DNA from: SAR324 cluster bacterium
GTDB taxonomy: Bacteria > SAR324 > NAC60-12
DNA length: 64,000 nt
Reading direction: 5' to 3'
Assembly (NCBI GenBank): GCA_015232315.1
Contig: JADFZZ010000005.1
Span: 124,001 to 188,000 of the forward strand
The position numbers and the translations under genes are program-made. How positions within the stretch are numbered: the first letter of the stretch is position 1; every line of letters starts with the position of its first letter. Positions 35,034 through 44,300 of this stretch are shown in pieces. Below the pieces are notes generated by a model. The model did not search any database and was not told the DNA's origin. It worked only from the letters and a program-made list of their open reading frames with translations.

Positions 35034-35977
35034 ATGAGATGGATCTCTCCATATTTAAAACAAAACCTGTTTTTTCAGGCTATCTGGCACCGGAAGGTTT
35101 TATACAGCAGGTTTTAGGAGAACTTGAACAGGTATTTGCGGTTTATGACCGGTTGATATTCGCGGAAGGACCACCTCAGCAAACATTCTGGTCACAAAAT
35201 GTCTGGAAAAATCCGAGGGTGCTTCAGATTGCGTCCATCAATGAGGCCGCAAAGCAATTGAGGCAGATCCAACGGAACTGGTGTCTGTATTCAATCTGTG
35301 CACATCGCAGGGCGCATCTCATTCAGGAAAAACTTCCTCATTTGTCCTTAAAACCAATCACGTTTCCCGCATCATTACCGCAACTGCCAATGGGTTCATG
35401 GACCTTGCTGGCTCCGGATTTCCTGATTGCTTCGTCTGATTGTTCGAGTTTGTTTCAGCATGGACAACTTCATTTTGAAGAAAACAGAACTGGGCCTCCG
35501 AGCAGAGCCTATCTGAAATTATGGGAAGCATTGACTCTTGCTGGAAAATATCCGGTGCAGGGAGAGCGTTGTCTGGAAATCGGGGCAAGTCCTGGCGGAT
35601 GGAGTTGGGTGCTTGAAAAAACAGGATCGGATGTGCTGTGTGTGGATCGTTCTGAATTGATTCCAGAATTGATGCGGTCTCCTCGTGTGACATTCCGTAA
35701 GGGAGACGCGTTTGCGATTCGCCCTGAAAAAGAAGAAGGGTTTGACTGGATATTCAGCGATGTGATCTGTTATCCGGAAAAATTACTTTCATGGCTCCAC
35801 ACATGGCTGGATACCGGGGCACCTATTCAATTTGTCTGCACGATCAAATTTCAGGGGCAGGAACATTATGAAATTCTACATGAATTTTCCAAAATTCCAC
35901 ACAGCAGAATCCTGCATTTGTCACACAACAAACATGAACTCACCTGGATTAGAACTGTTCCTGCCACTAAAAATTGA
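35030..35977 (+). CDS. RlmM/FtsJ-like rRNA 2'-O-methyltransferase
   Basis: About 315 residues. SAM-dependent methyltransferase with an N-terminal THUMP-like or RlmM-type part (1-170) and a Rossmann core: CLEIGASPGGWSWVLEKTG (SAM loop). The K-D-K-E tetrad of the FtsJ/RrmJ 2'-O-methyltransferases can be traced: K in SRAYLKLWEA, D in FSDVICY, K in CTIKFQG, E in KHELTWI. RlmM methylates C2498 of 23S rRNA in E. coli; this gene is a shorter, diverged relative, so the exact target is uncertain. The ATG overlaps the upstream stop (ATGA). Confidence 0.83.
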   Translation: MNEMDLSIFKTKPVFSGYLAPEGFIQQVLGELEQVFAVYDRLIFAEGPPQQTFWSQNVWKNPRVLQIASINEAAKQLRQIQRNWCLYSICAHRRAHLIQEKLPHLSLKPITFPASLPQLPMGSWTLLAPDFLIASSDCSSLFQHGQLHFEENRTGPPSRAYLKLWEALTLAGKYPVQGERCLEIGASPGGWSWVLEKTGSDVLCVDRSELIPELMRSPRVTFRKGDAFAIRPEKEEGFDWIFSDVICYPEKLLSWLHTWLDTGAPIQFVCTIKFQGQEHYEILHEFSKIPHSRILHLSHNKHELTWIRTVPATKN

Positions 35978-35995
35978 GGCAACGTCCTGGTTGGG

Positions 35996-37078
35996 TCAGG
36001 CCTCAATTCCGATTGCTTGCGTGATGGAAGAAAACCCGTCATTTTCGAGGCATTTTACCAGGCCCTGTTTGATCTGTTTGACGATTCCCGGCCCTTGATA
36101 AATCATTCCTGTGTAAATTTGAACAATAGTCGCTCCGGCTTTTATCTTTTCATAGGCATCTTCGGCTGTGAAAATTCCGCCAACGCCAATAATCGGAATG
36201 TTGGGGCCCAGGTGCTGATACAGGCTTTTAATGATGTCTGTCGATTTTTTCTGGACAGGGCGTCCACTGAGTCCGCCTTGTTCCTGCGTATGACTGGAAC
36301 TCTTCAAATGATTTCTGGATAGGGTTGTATTTGTGGCAATGATGCCATCCAGCGACAACTCCTTAACCACCTGGATTATATCCATCAGGTCACTCTGTTC
36401 CAGATCCGGAGCAATTTTCACAAAGATGGGTTTGAGGGGAAGTTGCATGGTAACCCGCAACTCCAGCAATTCGCTGAGCAATCTGGCCAAGGAGGATTTT
36501 TCCTGTAATGTCCGCAGGTTTTGGGTGTTAGGCGAGCTGATGTTCACGGCAATGTAATTTGCATAAGGATACGCTGTTTTCATGGCGGTTTTATAATCAT
36601 CAATAGCCTGATCCAGCGGAGTATCCTTGTTTTTACCGATGTTGATTCCCAGGCATCGTTGTGGGGGATTCTGCCGGATACGCGCAATCATTGCCTCAAC
36701 ACCTTCGTTATTGAAGCCCATGCGATTGATCACGCCCTCATCTTCCACAAGCCGGAATAATCGTGGTTTGGGATTTCCCGGTTGAGGCTTTGGTGTGACC
36801 GTGCCGACTTCCACAGAACCATACCCTAGGACAAACAATGGATTGTAAACCTGTGCATCCTTGTCAAATCCTGCGGCCAGTCCAAGGGGATTATCCAGTT
36901 CCAGCGAACCCAGTTTGCATTTCAGTGCAGGGTGTTCATAACCGAATACCTGGTTCAGGGTCCATTGTGCTCCTGGAAGAGCGCAATAATTATTCAAGGA
37001 ATGGACAGTCTTGTGATGGGCTTGTTCAGGATCCAGTTGAAACAGCACAGGACGAATCAGATTGTAAAAAGATGACAT
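35996..37078 (-). CDS. pyrD: Dihydroorotate dehydrogenase (quinone)
   Basis: 360 residues. Class 2 dihydroorotate dehydrogenase, an FMN enzyme at the inner membrane that passes electrons to quinone in pyrimidine synthesis. Seen: the N-terminal membrane-associating helix (FYNLIRPVLFQLDPEQAHH), NPLGLAAGFDKDA, GSVEVGTVTPKPQPGNPKPRLFRL, NRMGFNNEG, the catalytic-Ser block VNISSPNTQNLR, and GVGGIFTAEDAYEKIKAGATIVQIYTG. GAGGA lies 8 bp before the ATG at MSSFYNL; a start five codons upstream is less likely. Stands alone, convergent with the RlmM-like gene. Confidence 0.96.
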   Translation of the reverse strand: MSSFYNLIRPVLFQLDPEQAHHKTVHSLNNYCALPGAQWTLNQVFGYEHPALKCKLGSLELDNPLGLAAGFDKDAQVYNPLFVLGYGSVEVGTVTPKPQPGNPKPRLFRLVEDEGVINRMGFNNEGVEAMIARIRQNPPQRCLGINIGKNKDTPLDQAIDDYKTAMKTAYPYANYIAVNISSPNTQNLRTLQEKSSLARLLSELLELRVTMQLPLKPIFVKIAPDLEQSDLMDIIQVVKELSLDGIIATNTTLSRNHLKSSSHTQEQGGLSGRPVQKKSTDIIKSLYQHLGPNIPIIGVGGIFTAEDAYEKIKAGATIVQIYTGMIYQGPGIVKQIKQGLVKCLENDGFSSITQAIGIEA

Positions 37079-37251
37079 GGTTACTGTCCTCATTAAAAAT
37101 GGTTTTATAAAGTCTTGAACTTACAGACTGCTCATGTATTTTCTCGGCAAGACTCACTGAAAATAAATGTAAAAATTTAAAACAAAAGCTGAAAGCATTT
37201 GTGTTAGATGCTTCCAGTACAAAATTGATAACCCTCAAATCCAGGAGAAAA

Positions 37252-39129
37252 ATGACAGAGCAAACACAAAACATTGCTGAAACGCATGAGTATCAGGCAG
37301 AAATGAAGCAATTGTTGAACATCCTCATCCATTCACTTTATACGGACAGAGAGGTGTTTTTGCGGGAGTTGGTTTCAAACTCGTCGGATGCTATGAGCAA
37401 ATATCAGTTTCTGGCACTGACAAGCACTGATGCCATTGATAAGGAAGCACCGCTTGAAATCACTATCACCCATGATGAAAAAGAAAATTCAATCACTATT
37501 GAAGATTCCGGAATTGGGATGAACAAGGAAGAACTCATCAAGAATATTGGAACTATCGCCAATTCGGGTACGCTGAATTTTCTTAAGGAAGCCAACGCAG
37601 GTGATCAGAAACCTCAAAATCTGATTGGCCAATTCGGAGTTGGATTTTATGCGGTTTTCATGGTGGCCCAGAAAGTTGTGGTATCCACACGATCCTGGAA
37701 ACAGAATGAGCAGGGTTGGGAATGGTCCTCTGACGGATCTGGACAATATCAGCTTAGAGCTATTGAAAAAAATACCAGAGGAACTTCTATTACAGTCTTT
37801 CTCAAGGAAGATGCCAAGGAATTCTGCAGCAAATATAAACTGGAATCCATTATCAAAAAATATTCCAACTATATTTCGTTCCCTATCAAGGTGGATGGCA
37901 ACACCGCAAATAAGGTCCTAGCACTTTGGACACAACCAAAGTCCAGCGTAAAAACAGAAGATTATGAGGCTTTTTACAAAGAATTGACCTTTGATAACAA
38001 GACGCCCCTACTCAATCTGCATTTATCCGTGGATGCGCCGATTCAATACAGCACACTGCTCTATATTCCCAGTGAAATCACCAACGACATCCTGTATTCA
38101 CGGGAAGGCAAGGGCTTGAATTTGTATGCTCAACGTGTGTTGATTCAACATGATAACCATCACTTACTGCCGGCTTACCTCCGCTTTGTCAGAGGGGTGG
38201 TTGATTCGGAGGATCTGCCCTTGAATGTTTCTCGTGAAAATATTCAAAAAAACGCATTGCTTGACAAAATTAAAAAAAGTCTGACAACACGTTTGCTCAA
38301 GGAATTACAGGAACTTTCACAATCCAATTCAGAAAAATATAACGACTTCTGGAAGCAGTATGGTGTGTTGATCAAGGAAGGAATCACTTCTGATTTTGCC
38401 AACAAAGATAAATTAGTTGAATTGTTGCGTTTTAATTCTTCCGTGCAAGATGATAATTCAGTGACGGTTTCACTGAAAGATTATGTAGGGCGTATGCGTG
38501 ACGACCAAAAAGAGATTTACTTTGGGATTGGACCTTCCAGAGAAAGTATCATGCATAATCCCAATCTGGAATACTTCAAAAAACACAATTTGGAAGTCCT
38601 GTTTCTCTATGATCATATTGATGATTTTCTGATGTCGGATCTCCGGGAATATGAGGGCAAGAAATTCAAAAGCATTTCTCAAAAAGATATTGAAACCGTC
38701 GATTCTGATAAAAACGCGGATCAACTGTCTAAGGATGATACCAAAACACTGATTGAATTTATCAAAAAACAATTGGCGGAACGTGTTGCGGATGTGATTG
38801 AATCCAAACGTCTGGTAGAAAGTCCTTGTTCTCTAATATCCCAAGGTGAGAGCATGAGTTCTCACATGGAAAAAATGATGAAAATGGTCAACAAAGAATT
38901 TCAGATGAGCAAAAAAACCATTGAAATCAACACGTCTCATCCAATTATTAAAAATCTGAGTGAATTGATTAAAAAAGATGCTGAGTCATTTTTTCTTAAG
39001 GAAATTGTAGAACAGTTATTCAGCAATGCCCTCCTGATTGAAGGCCTGCTGGATGATCCTCTGGAAGGCTTACCTCGAATTTATCGCTTCATGGAAGCCG
39101 CATCAGCACATCAATTGTCAAAGTCCTGA
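37252..39129 (+). CDS. htpG: Chaperone HtpG (Hsp90)
   Basis: 625 residues. ATP-dependent Hsp90 chaperone. Seen: N-terminal GHKL ATPase with ELVSNSSDAMSKYQF, EDSGIGMNKEELIKNIGTIANSGT and GQFGVGFYAVFMVA; middle domain with DSEDLPLNVSRE; C-terminal dimerisation domain. AGGAG lies 6 bp before the ATG at MTEQTQN; an upstream in-frame start would add 17 poorly fitting residues. At 37113-37140 CTTGAA and CTCATGTAT resemble a heat-shock sigma-32 promoter, but the spacing is short, so this is weak. A strong terminator follows. Confidence 0.97.
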   Translation: MTEQTQNIAETHEYQAEMKQLLNILIHSLYTDREVFLRELVSNSSDAMSKYQFLALTSTDAIDKEAPLEITITHDEKENSITIEDSGIGMNKEELIKNIGTIANSGTLNFLKEANAGDQKPQNLIGQFGVGFYAVFMVAQKVVVSTRSWKQNEQGWEWSSDGSGQYQLRAIEKNTRGTSITVFLKEDAKEFCSKYKLESIIKKYSNYISFPIKVDGNTANKVLALWTQPKSSVKTEDYEAFYKELTFDNKTPLLNLHLSVDAPIQYSTLLYIPSEITNDILYSREGKGLNLYAQRVLIQHDNHHLLPAYLRFVRGVVDSEDLPLNVSRENIQKNALLDKIKKSLTTRLLKELQELSQSNSEKYNDFWKQYGVLIKEGITSDFANKDKLVELLRFNSSVQDDNSVTVSLKDYVGRMRDDQKEIYFGIGPSRESIMHNPNLEYFKKHNLEVLFLYDHIDDFLMSDLREYEGKKFKSISQKDIETVDSDKNADQLSKDDTKTLIEFIKKQLAERVADVIESKRLVESPCSLISQGESMSSHMEKMMKMVNKEFQMSKKTIEINTSHPIIKNLSELIKKDAESFFLKEIVEQLFSNALLIEGLLDDPLEGLPRIYRFMEAASAHQLSKS

Positions 39130-39138
39130 TATTTTTTG

Positions 39139-39164
39139 ACGCTCTTCGCAAGAAGAGCGTTTTC
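39139..39164 (+). terminator. Rho-independent terminator after htpG
   Basis: ACGCTCTTC-GCAA-GAAGAGCGT followed by TTTTC: a perfect 9-bp stem with a GNRA-type tetraloop and a short T-run, ten bases after the htpG stop. It separates htpG from ccmB. Confidence 0.85.
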
Positions 39165-39187
39165 CCACCTTCGGCTCTCCTGTTTTT

Positions 39188-39865
39188 ATGAAAAATTTTT
39201 TTCAATCCACCTTCATATTAATCTGGAAAGATCTGATCATTGATCTGCGCAAAAAAGAACAATTCATTTCCATGTTTTTCTTTGCATTCCTCACGTTGCT
39301 TATTTTCTATTTTGCCTCTGCGGACAATCCGGGTTTATTCAAAAAAAGTATTTCGGGCATTATCTGGGTGGTTTTTCTCCTTTCGGGCATTCTGGGCCTG
39401 AACAAATCATTTGGTCAGGAAGTTGATAACGATTGTATAGGAGGTTTGCTGTTAACCCCTGTAGACCGTAGTGCATTGTTTCTGGGAAAACTGCTGTCAA
39501 ACGCGATTTTCATGCTTATGATTCAGGCGATGATCATTCCATTGTGCATTGTTTTTTTCGGGACTACTCCGCAACTCATAGGCGAACTGATTCTGGTGCT
39601 GATGGCTGGAACATTAGGATTTTGCTCACTGGGAACATTATTGGCGGCAATGTCCGCATCATTAAAAGGCAAAGAAATATTACTGCCTATTCTGTTATTT
39701 CCTCTCATGATCCCCAACTTGATGTGTGTAGTTAAAATCACAACATACGTTTTTTCCCCTGAAATGGCGGAGTTCCCGATGGCCTGGTGGAAACTGCTGA
39801 TCATCTTTGACGTTTTATTCAGCGTTGTATCACTTCTGGGTTTTGAGTTTATTAGCGAATCCTGA
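39188..39865 (+). CDS. ccmB: Heme exporter protein CcmB
   Basis: 225 residues with six hydrophobic segments. Membrane subunit of the CcmAB transporter acting in cytochrome c maturation (system I). Family marks: LIWKDLIIDLRKKEQFISMFFFAFLTLLIFYFA, FLLSGILGLNKSFGQEVDNDCIGGLLLTPVDRSALFLGK, and LLPILLFPLMIPNL. ccmA, ccmC and the rest of the operon are not beside it. A CcsA/HemX-like gene lies 17 kb to the right but belongs to another setting. The start follows a terminator by 24 bp. Confidence 0.93.
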   Translation: MKNFFQSTFILIWKDLIIDLRKKEQFISMFFFAFLTLLIFYFASADNPGLFKKSISGIIWVVFLLSGILGLNKSFGQEVDNDCIGGLLLTPVDRSALFLGKLLSNAIFMLMIQAMIIPLCIVFFGTTPQLIGELILVLMAGTLGFCSLGTLLAAMSASLKGKEILLPILLFPLMIPNLMCVVKITTYVFSPEMAEFPMAWWKLLIIFDVLFSVVSLLGFEFISES

Positions 39866-39936
39866 TTGTGCACTCGCACAAATATTTTGAGAATACAGGC
39901 ACTTGCCATCTTTTTTGTGCAGTTGCACAAAAAAGA
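39866..39936. promoter_or_regulatory. Two TTGTGC/GCACAA palindromes before the phasin-like gene
   Basis: TTGTGC-ACTC-GCACAA at 39866-39881, immediately after the ccmB stop, and TTGTGC-AGTT-GCACAA at 39915-39930, the core of a longer perfect palindrome (39909-39936, arms TCTTTTTTGTGCA and TGCACAAAAAAGA). The shared six-base arms with a four-base spacer, 49 bp apart, look like two copies of an operator. A candidate -35 TTGACA follows at 39938, with only a weak -10 (CATTTT) 17 bp later. The longer palindrome could instead terminate ccmB transcription. Confidence 0.5.
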
Positions 39937-40014
39937 TTTGACATTCTTTCAAGATCCACGCATTTTATTTTCTGTTGAGTTCAATCATTCAAAACTGATG
40001 AGTTTGGAGAACAT

Positions 40015-40611
40015 ATGACTAATAAGATCAAAGACATGGGGCAAGAATATCAGGATGCTGTACTGAAAGGTATTGAGGCATTGTTCACATTACAGAAGCA
40101 ACTGATTGAAAGCACCTTTGAAATTTATGAAAAGGGTTTAAAAGCTCGTGAAACAGGTTACGAGAAGACCAAAAATAAAGCAGAAGATTTGACCACACTC
40201 GTGGAAAAGCAACTTTCATCAGGCCAGGAAAAGATCAAAACCACCATGAATAAGTTTGCTGACAAATTTTTGCCTGATTCCAAAGAAACTCTGGAAAAGA
40301 TCGAACAGGTTGTCCAGGAAAATCTGGAAAAAGTAACTGAACAACTTAAAAAAATTCTGAACACCACCATTGATCAGAATATTCAGAAAACTTTTAATTC
40401 AGAAAAAGAACTTCTGAATAAAATTAAAGAAATTTACGATAAAAATATCAGCAATTATCATTCACAGGTTCAAAAACTTCTGGGTGGCGTACCTGAAAAA
40501 AAATCAGCAACTTCAGAGCAAGCTCCTAAAGCAGAAGTAAAAAAAGCTCCTGTTGCTAAAAAGAAGGTTAAAAAACCTGTTGCAAAATCCCCTGCTCCTT
40601 CAAAATCTTAA
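40015..40611 (+). CDS. Phasin-like coiled-coil protein with histone-H1-like tail
   Basis: 198 residues. Long amphipathic helices fill residues 1-150 (VLKGIEALFTLQKQLIESTF, EKIEQVVQENLEKVTEQLKK), and the end is a Lys/Ala/Pro-rich tail (about 165-198; APKAEVKKAPVAKKKVKKP). This two-part design recalls PhaF-type phasins, which coat polyhydroxyalkanoate granules and bind DNA through an AAKP tail. No PHA synthase gene is in the window, so this is a suggestion from composition. GGAG lies 5 bp before the ATG. A 65-residue gene follows 15 bp downstream. Confidence 0.72.
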   Translation: MTNKIKDMGQEYQDAVLKGIEALFTLQKQLIESTFEIYEKGLKARETGYEKTKNKAEDLTTLVEKQLSSGQEKIKTTMNKFADKFLPDSKETLEKIEQVVQENLEKVTEQLKKILNTTIDQNIQKTFNSEKELLNKIKEIYDKNISNYHSQVQKLLGGVPEKKSATSEQAPKAEVKKAPVAKKKVKKPVAKSPAPSKS

Positions 40612-40626
40612 TATCAGGAGAATGAA

Positions 40627-40824
40627 ATGGCTGGAAAATTTGCTGAAAAAGTGACCCGCGAAGAGCTTGAAGAAGCGATGAGAATGTTCTTCGATAAAGG
40701 CGGCAAAATTACGAAAGTTCAAGGTGCCAAGCCTGCAGGTGATCATTATGATCCCAATGAGGCATTTGAAGATAGCAGTTCATTCGAGCTGAATCACATC
40801 GTTGGTTTAAGCCTTGAACCCTAA
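40627..40824 (+). CDS. Small unknown protein in the phasin-like operon
   Basis: 65 residues, starting MAGKFAEKVTREELEEAMR with a helix, then a basic turn DKGGKITKVQGAKP and an acidic C-terminal half (YDPNEAFEDSSSFELNHIV). AGGAG lies 6 bp before the ATG, a strong site, and the gap to the phasin-like gene is 15 bp, so it is very probably a real co-transcribed gene. No family recognised. Confidence 0.75.
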   Translation: MAGKFAEKVTREELEEAMRMFFDKGGKITKVQGAKPAGDHYDPNEAFEDSSSFELNHIVGLSLEP

Positions 40825-40827
40825 GAG

Positions 40828-41015
40828 TCTCCCCTGCCCATCATTGATGGGTAAATTCCTCGCTCAGACTACTCCCCTGGTTTGAGCGAGCATTATTTCC
40901 TTCAAACCGTGTGAAAGGCTTTTACTTAAGTTATTTTCCCCTGGCTTGAGTATATCAAAGGCCTACGCGGACGTTCTTCACTCAGGTTGTTCTCCCCTGG
41001 GCCTGAGTGAAGAAC
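40828..41015. ncRNA. Cluster of hairpins with a shared CTCCCCTGG loop
   Basis: Three hairpins with different stems but the same loop core. Hairpin A 40859-40890: stem CTCGCTCAGAC/GTTTGAGCGAG, loop TACTCCCCTG. Hairpin B 40924-40951: ACTTAAG/CTTGAGT, loop TTATTTTCCCCTGG. Hairpin C 40973-41015: GTTCTTCACTCAGG/CCTGAGTGAAGAAC (perfect 14 bp), loop TTGTTCTCCCCTGGG. A fourth TCTCCCCTG at 40828 precedes a short hairpin CCCATCA/TGATGGG. Stems differ while pairing is kept, which points to RNA structure. They lie between convergent genes. On the minus strand the loops read CCAGGGGA. No long T-run, so simple terminators are not an adequate explanation. Confidence 0.5.
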
Positions 41016-41027
41016 TATCTATCTTCT

Positions 41028-41300
41028 TCATCCCCCGATAAATCTTGGAAAATTTGTAAAAACAGATGCCATGTACGTTGTTGCCTGTGTCAATAACCAT
41101 GGAAACAGCAGCGCAATGATCCCTAGGATAATTCCCATTTTTGGAATGATCGAGAGGGTTTGTTCCTGAATCTGGGTCACAGCCTGAAATATTGAAATCA
41201 GAATTCCTATTACAAGAGCTCCTGCCAACATTGGCGCAGAAAGAAGCACCGCCATTCGAATTGATTCCATCGCAAATGAAATCACAAAAGATTGAGTCAT
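41028..41300 (-). CDS. fliQ: Flagellar export protein FliQ
   Basis: 90 residues with two transmembrane helices, the FliQ/SctS layout. Core subunit of the flagellar type III export gate with FliP and FliR. Family blocks: LLSAPMLAGALVIGILISIFQAVTQIQEQTLSIIPKMG and the end FTNFPRFIG, which matches flagellar FliQ rather than virulence SctS. GGAGG lies 6 bp before the ATG. It is odd that fliP, fliR, flhB and flhA are not adjacent. Instead it follows an M16 peptidase gene by 21 bp. Confidence 0.93.
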   Translation of the reverse strand: MTQSFVISFAMESIRMAVLLSAPMLAGALVIGILISIFQAVTQIQEQTLSIIPKMGIILGIIALLFPWLLTQATTYMASVFTNFPRFIGG

Positions 41301-41321
41301 AAACCACCTCCATACATACGG

Positions 41322-44300
41322 TTATTTATCATTATTTTGTTGTTTCTTGAAATTCTGAATGGATTGAATGGTTCCTTGAGGAACTTTGTCAGAAACATGA
41401 TCTTTGCTGAAAAATAAAAGTATGAGTCTTCGCTGGTTTTCAGAAATAAGGTATGTCGATAAAAATTTGTTGAGATCGTCCATTGATATTTGTTCCAATG
41501 CCCTGATATCTTTGCTGAGATAATCAAAATCAGCATGCTTTTCAAAGGCGGTATCGAAGAGCCAGGAGGCTTGCCCCATCACGGAGTTTGCTTTTTGGAG
41601 CCTGGAATTAATCAAGGATTTTTTCAAGAGTTCAAATTGCTCAGGTGGTAAAGACGGAAGTTGTTCAATAAACGCTTCCAAAAATTTATTAATGCGCTGC
41701 AAGAGTAAATCTGGAGCATAATTTCCGGATTGAATAATAAATAATAATCCAAGCAGTTTGTTATTATTTGTCATTCCACCATCCAGCAAATACCCCAGTT
41801 GTTGCTTTGTCCTCATTTCATTATAAAATTCCGGCCCCAGGATCTGGCCGGTTAAGGCAACGGCGGCATTCAGTTCCGGGGTTTCCATATCGGTCTGTAT
41901 ATCCATAATAATGGCTGAATTGTTGTTGGACACCTGATGCACAAAATCCTGAGATCCTTTTGAAACCCTGAGGATTTCCTCTTCAAACAGATTCTCTTTA
42001 GGAAGTGGTTCACCTTGAAGATATTGAATAATTTTTTCTGTTGCCTGCCTGACTTCTGTTTTTGACAGATTACCATAGGCCAGTTCCTGGATAAAATATG
42101 CTTTGAACAGGTTCTCAGCCACATATTTTTTTAGATCATTCAGCGTCAGGTCAGGTAATATTTTTTCATAATCAAACAAGGAAAATTTTTCTTTTTCAAG
42201 CAACAGGCTCCGGTAATAAAAGGCCTGCTGATAGGTTGCCTGAAATTGAAAATTCTGATATTCGCGAAGCAATTTTTCTTTGATGCTCTGGAAGGTTGAT
42301 TCATCAATGGTGATATCCTTCAATTTTTGAGAAATAGTTACCAGCAAATCGGGTAGTTTGTCTGAATAACCGCCCACTGAGAGCAGAACACCTTTTTTGT
42401 CGGTGCTTAAGCTAAAATCAAGTCCGGCCATTCTTACAGGATAACTGAACTCATTCAATCCCTCCATCATAGATTTTGCATAAAGCTGAGAGAGTACCGC
42501 ATGTCTTGGTGTCTCATAAACCTGTGGTGTGTTGAAGAGAATAAATACCTGCCCCTTGGGACTCTCAAAGTGAATATCCTGTTGAAACCATACTTCCGCA
42601 AAAGGAGTTTCAATTATTTTTTCAGGAACATCCATCACATGCTTGATCAGAAGTTTTTTTAACAAAGGCGCACTGGTGGTATCCAGTTTCAGTCCAGTTT
42701 GTAATTCAGACCAGTTTTTCCAGATGTTTCCAAGTTGTGACATTGCCGAGGCAATCAGTCCTTCCTCCAATCCTTCCTGTTTTAATCCTGCGATACTTTG
42801 ATATGTCAGTTGAAATTTTGCTTCATCTGTCAGAATCGCCAGGGATTGAGGAATGAAGGGATTTTTTTTTGGCAGAAACAGTTCGGTGGGTATGGACAAG
42901 GAATTCCAGGTTTTCATTAAATCAATGTCAGATGTTTCAACGGCATAATGGGCGTTATAGTATGGAGTAACCATGCCTGTCGGCTGATTGTTACTGGAAA
43001 TAACGACCAGCATATTATCCGGAGTGAACCTGTGTAACAATTGTTTAAACACTTCAGGTTCAAACTCAGAATAGACAAACGGGGCCTCCAGCAGATCTGT
43101 CAACGGAATGGTCTGCATCAGTGCTGAAAACATGGACACCAGCGAGGAACCTTCCTGTTTTTCCGCAAATTTGTAATCCAGTTCTGACATTGTCCGGACG
43201 TCATTATACATATATTCCGGTAATTCTGTTTCTCGTAAGAGTTTCAGATAACGAAACACCTCTATGATGATCTCCTGATAATGTTCCATACCATCAGGAG
43301 ACAATGAGATAGAAATCGTAAATGCAGCATAGGAATTGGTTGACAGGCTTGTTCCCGCAGATAATTCTGTGGCCAGATTCTTCTTTTTCAGTAAAGATAA
43401 CAAACTTCCTTTGCCCTCATGTCCAATTAGATATCCCAGAATCTGGAGGGGTTTGCTTTTGTACCACTGTTCCACCGCAGGAAGTGGGAACATCAACTGT
43501 AACGTTCTTTTGTCTTTAATAGTCTGGATTCGTAACAATCGAAACCGTGATTCTTTTTTTAAAAACTCAGAGGGAAACGTGAAGGTTTCCATATGGTGAT
43601 TGGCAATTTGAGAAAAACGACTGCGTACAAAACGTTCAAGAGTATCCAGATCTTCTTTTCCAGAAATCGCTAAAGTCATTAAGTTACTGGAATAATGCTG
43701 TTTGTAAAACGTAACTAATTCCTCCTGAGTAACCCCGTTCAAGGTTTCCAGATTTCCTGTCGAAAACAATCGTGCAGGGTGTTTTTCGTCAAAAACTTGC
43801 TGAATGACATGTTGCATTCTCCAATAATCATTGGGGATATTTTTTGAATGTTCCGAATCAACCGCATGGATTTCACGCTCAACAAATTGAGGATTGAACA
43901 AGGGGGCGACAAAAAATTGCGCAAATCGGTCTAAAGCATCTTCCAGATAATCAGAGGCGATTTCAAAGTGATAATTGGTATGATCATCCGCAGTATAGGC
44001 ATTTGTATAGCCATCATGGTCTGAAACAAATTTCTGGTAACTCCCGGCTTCAGGATATTTTTCTGTACCCAGAAACAGCATGTGTTCAAGAAAATGAGCC
44101 AAACCCGGACGCGTCACAGGATTGTTGAGTGAACCAACCGCAACGTTGAGTGAGGCTGAAGACTTCTGAATGGTGGGATCAGAAATGAGGAGGACTTTGA
44201 CCTGATTGTCCAGAATGAACCGCCGATAACTTCTTTGGTCATAACGGGCATCCTGCTGGTCTGCGATTTTTGTGTCCGCATGAGCCGTTAATGAAAACAG

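Noticed and set aside
39188-39865. A ccm operon starting at ccmB
   Set aside because: The gene is isolated between the htpG terminator and the phasin-like unit; no ccmA, ccmC, ccmE or ccmF follows.
40828-41015. CRISPR-like array
   Set aside because: The repeated element is a short loop with different flanking stems; there are no uniform repeats with unique spacers, and no cas genes.
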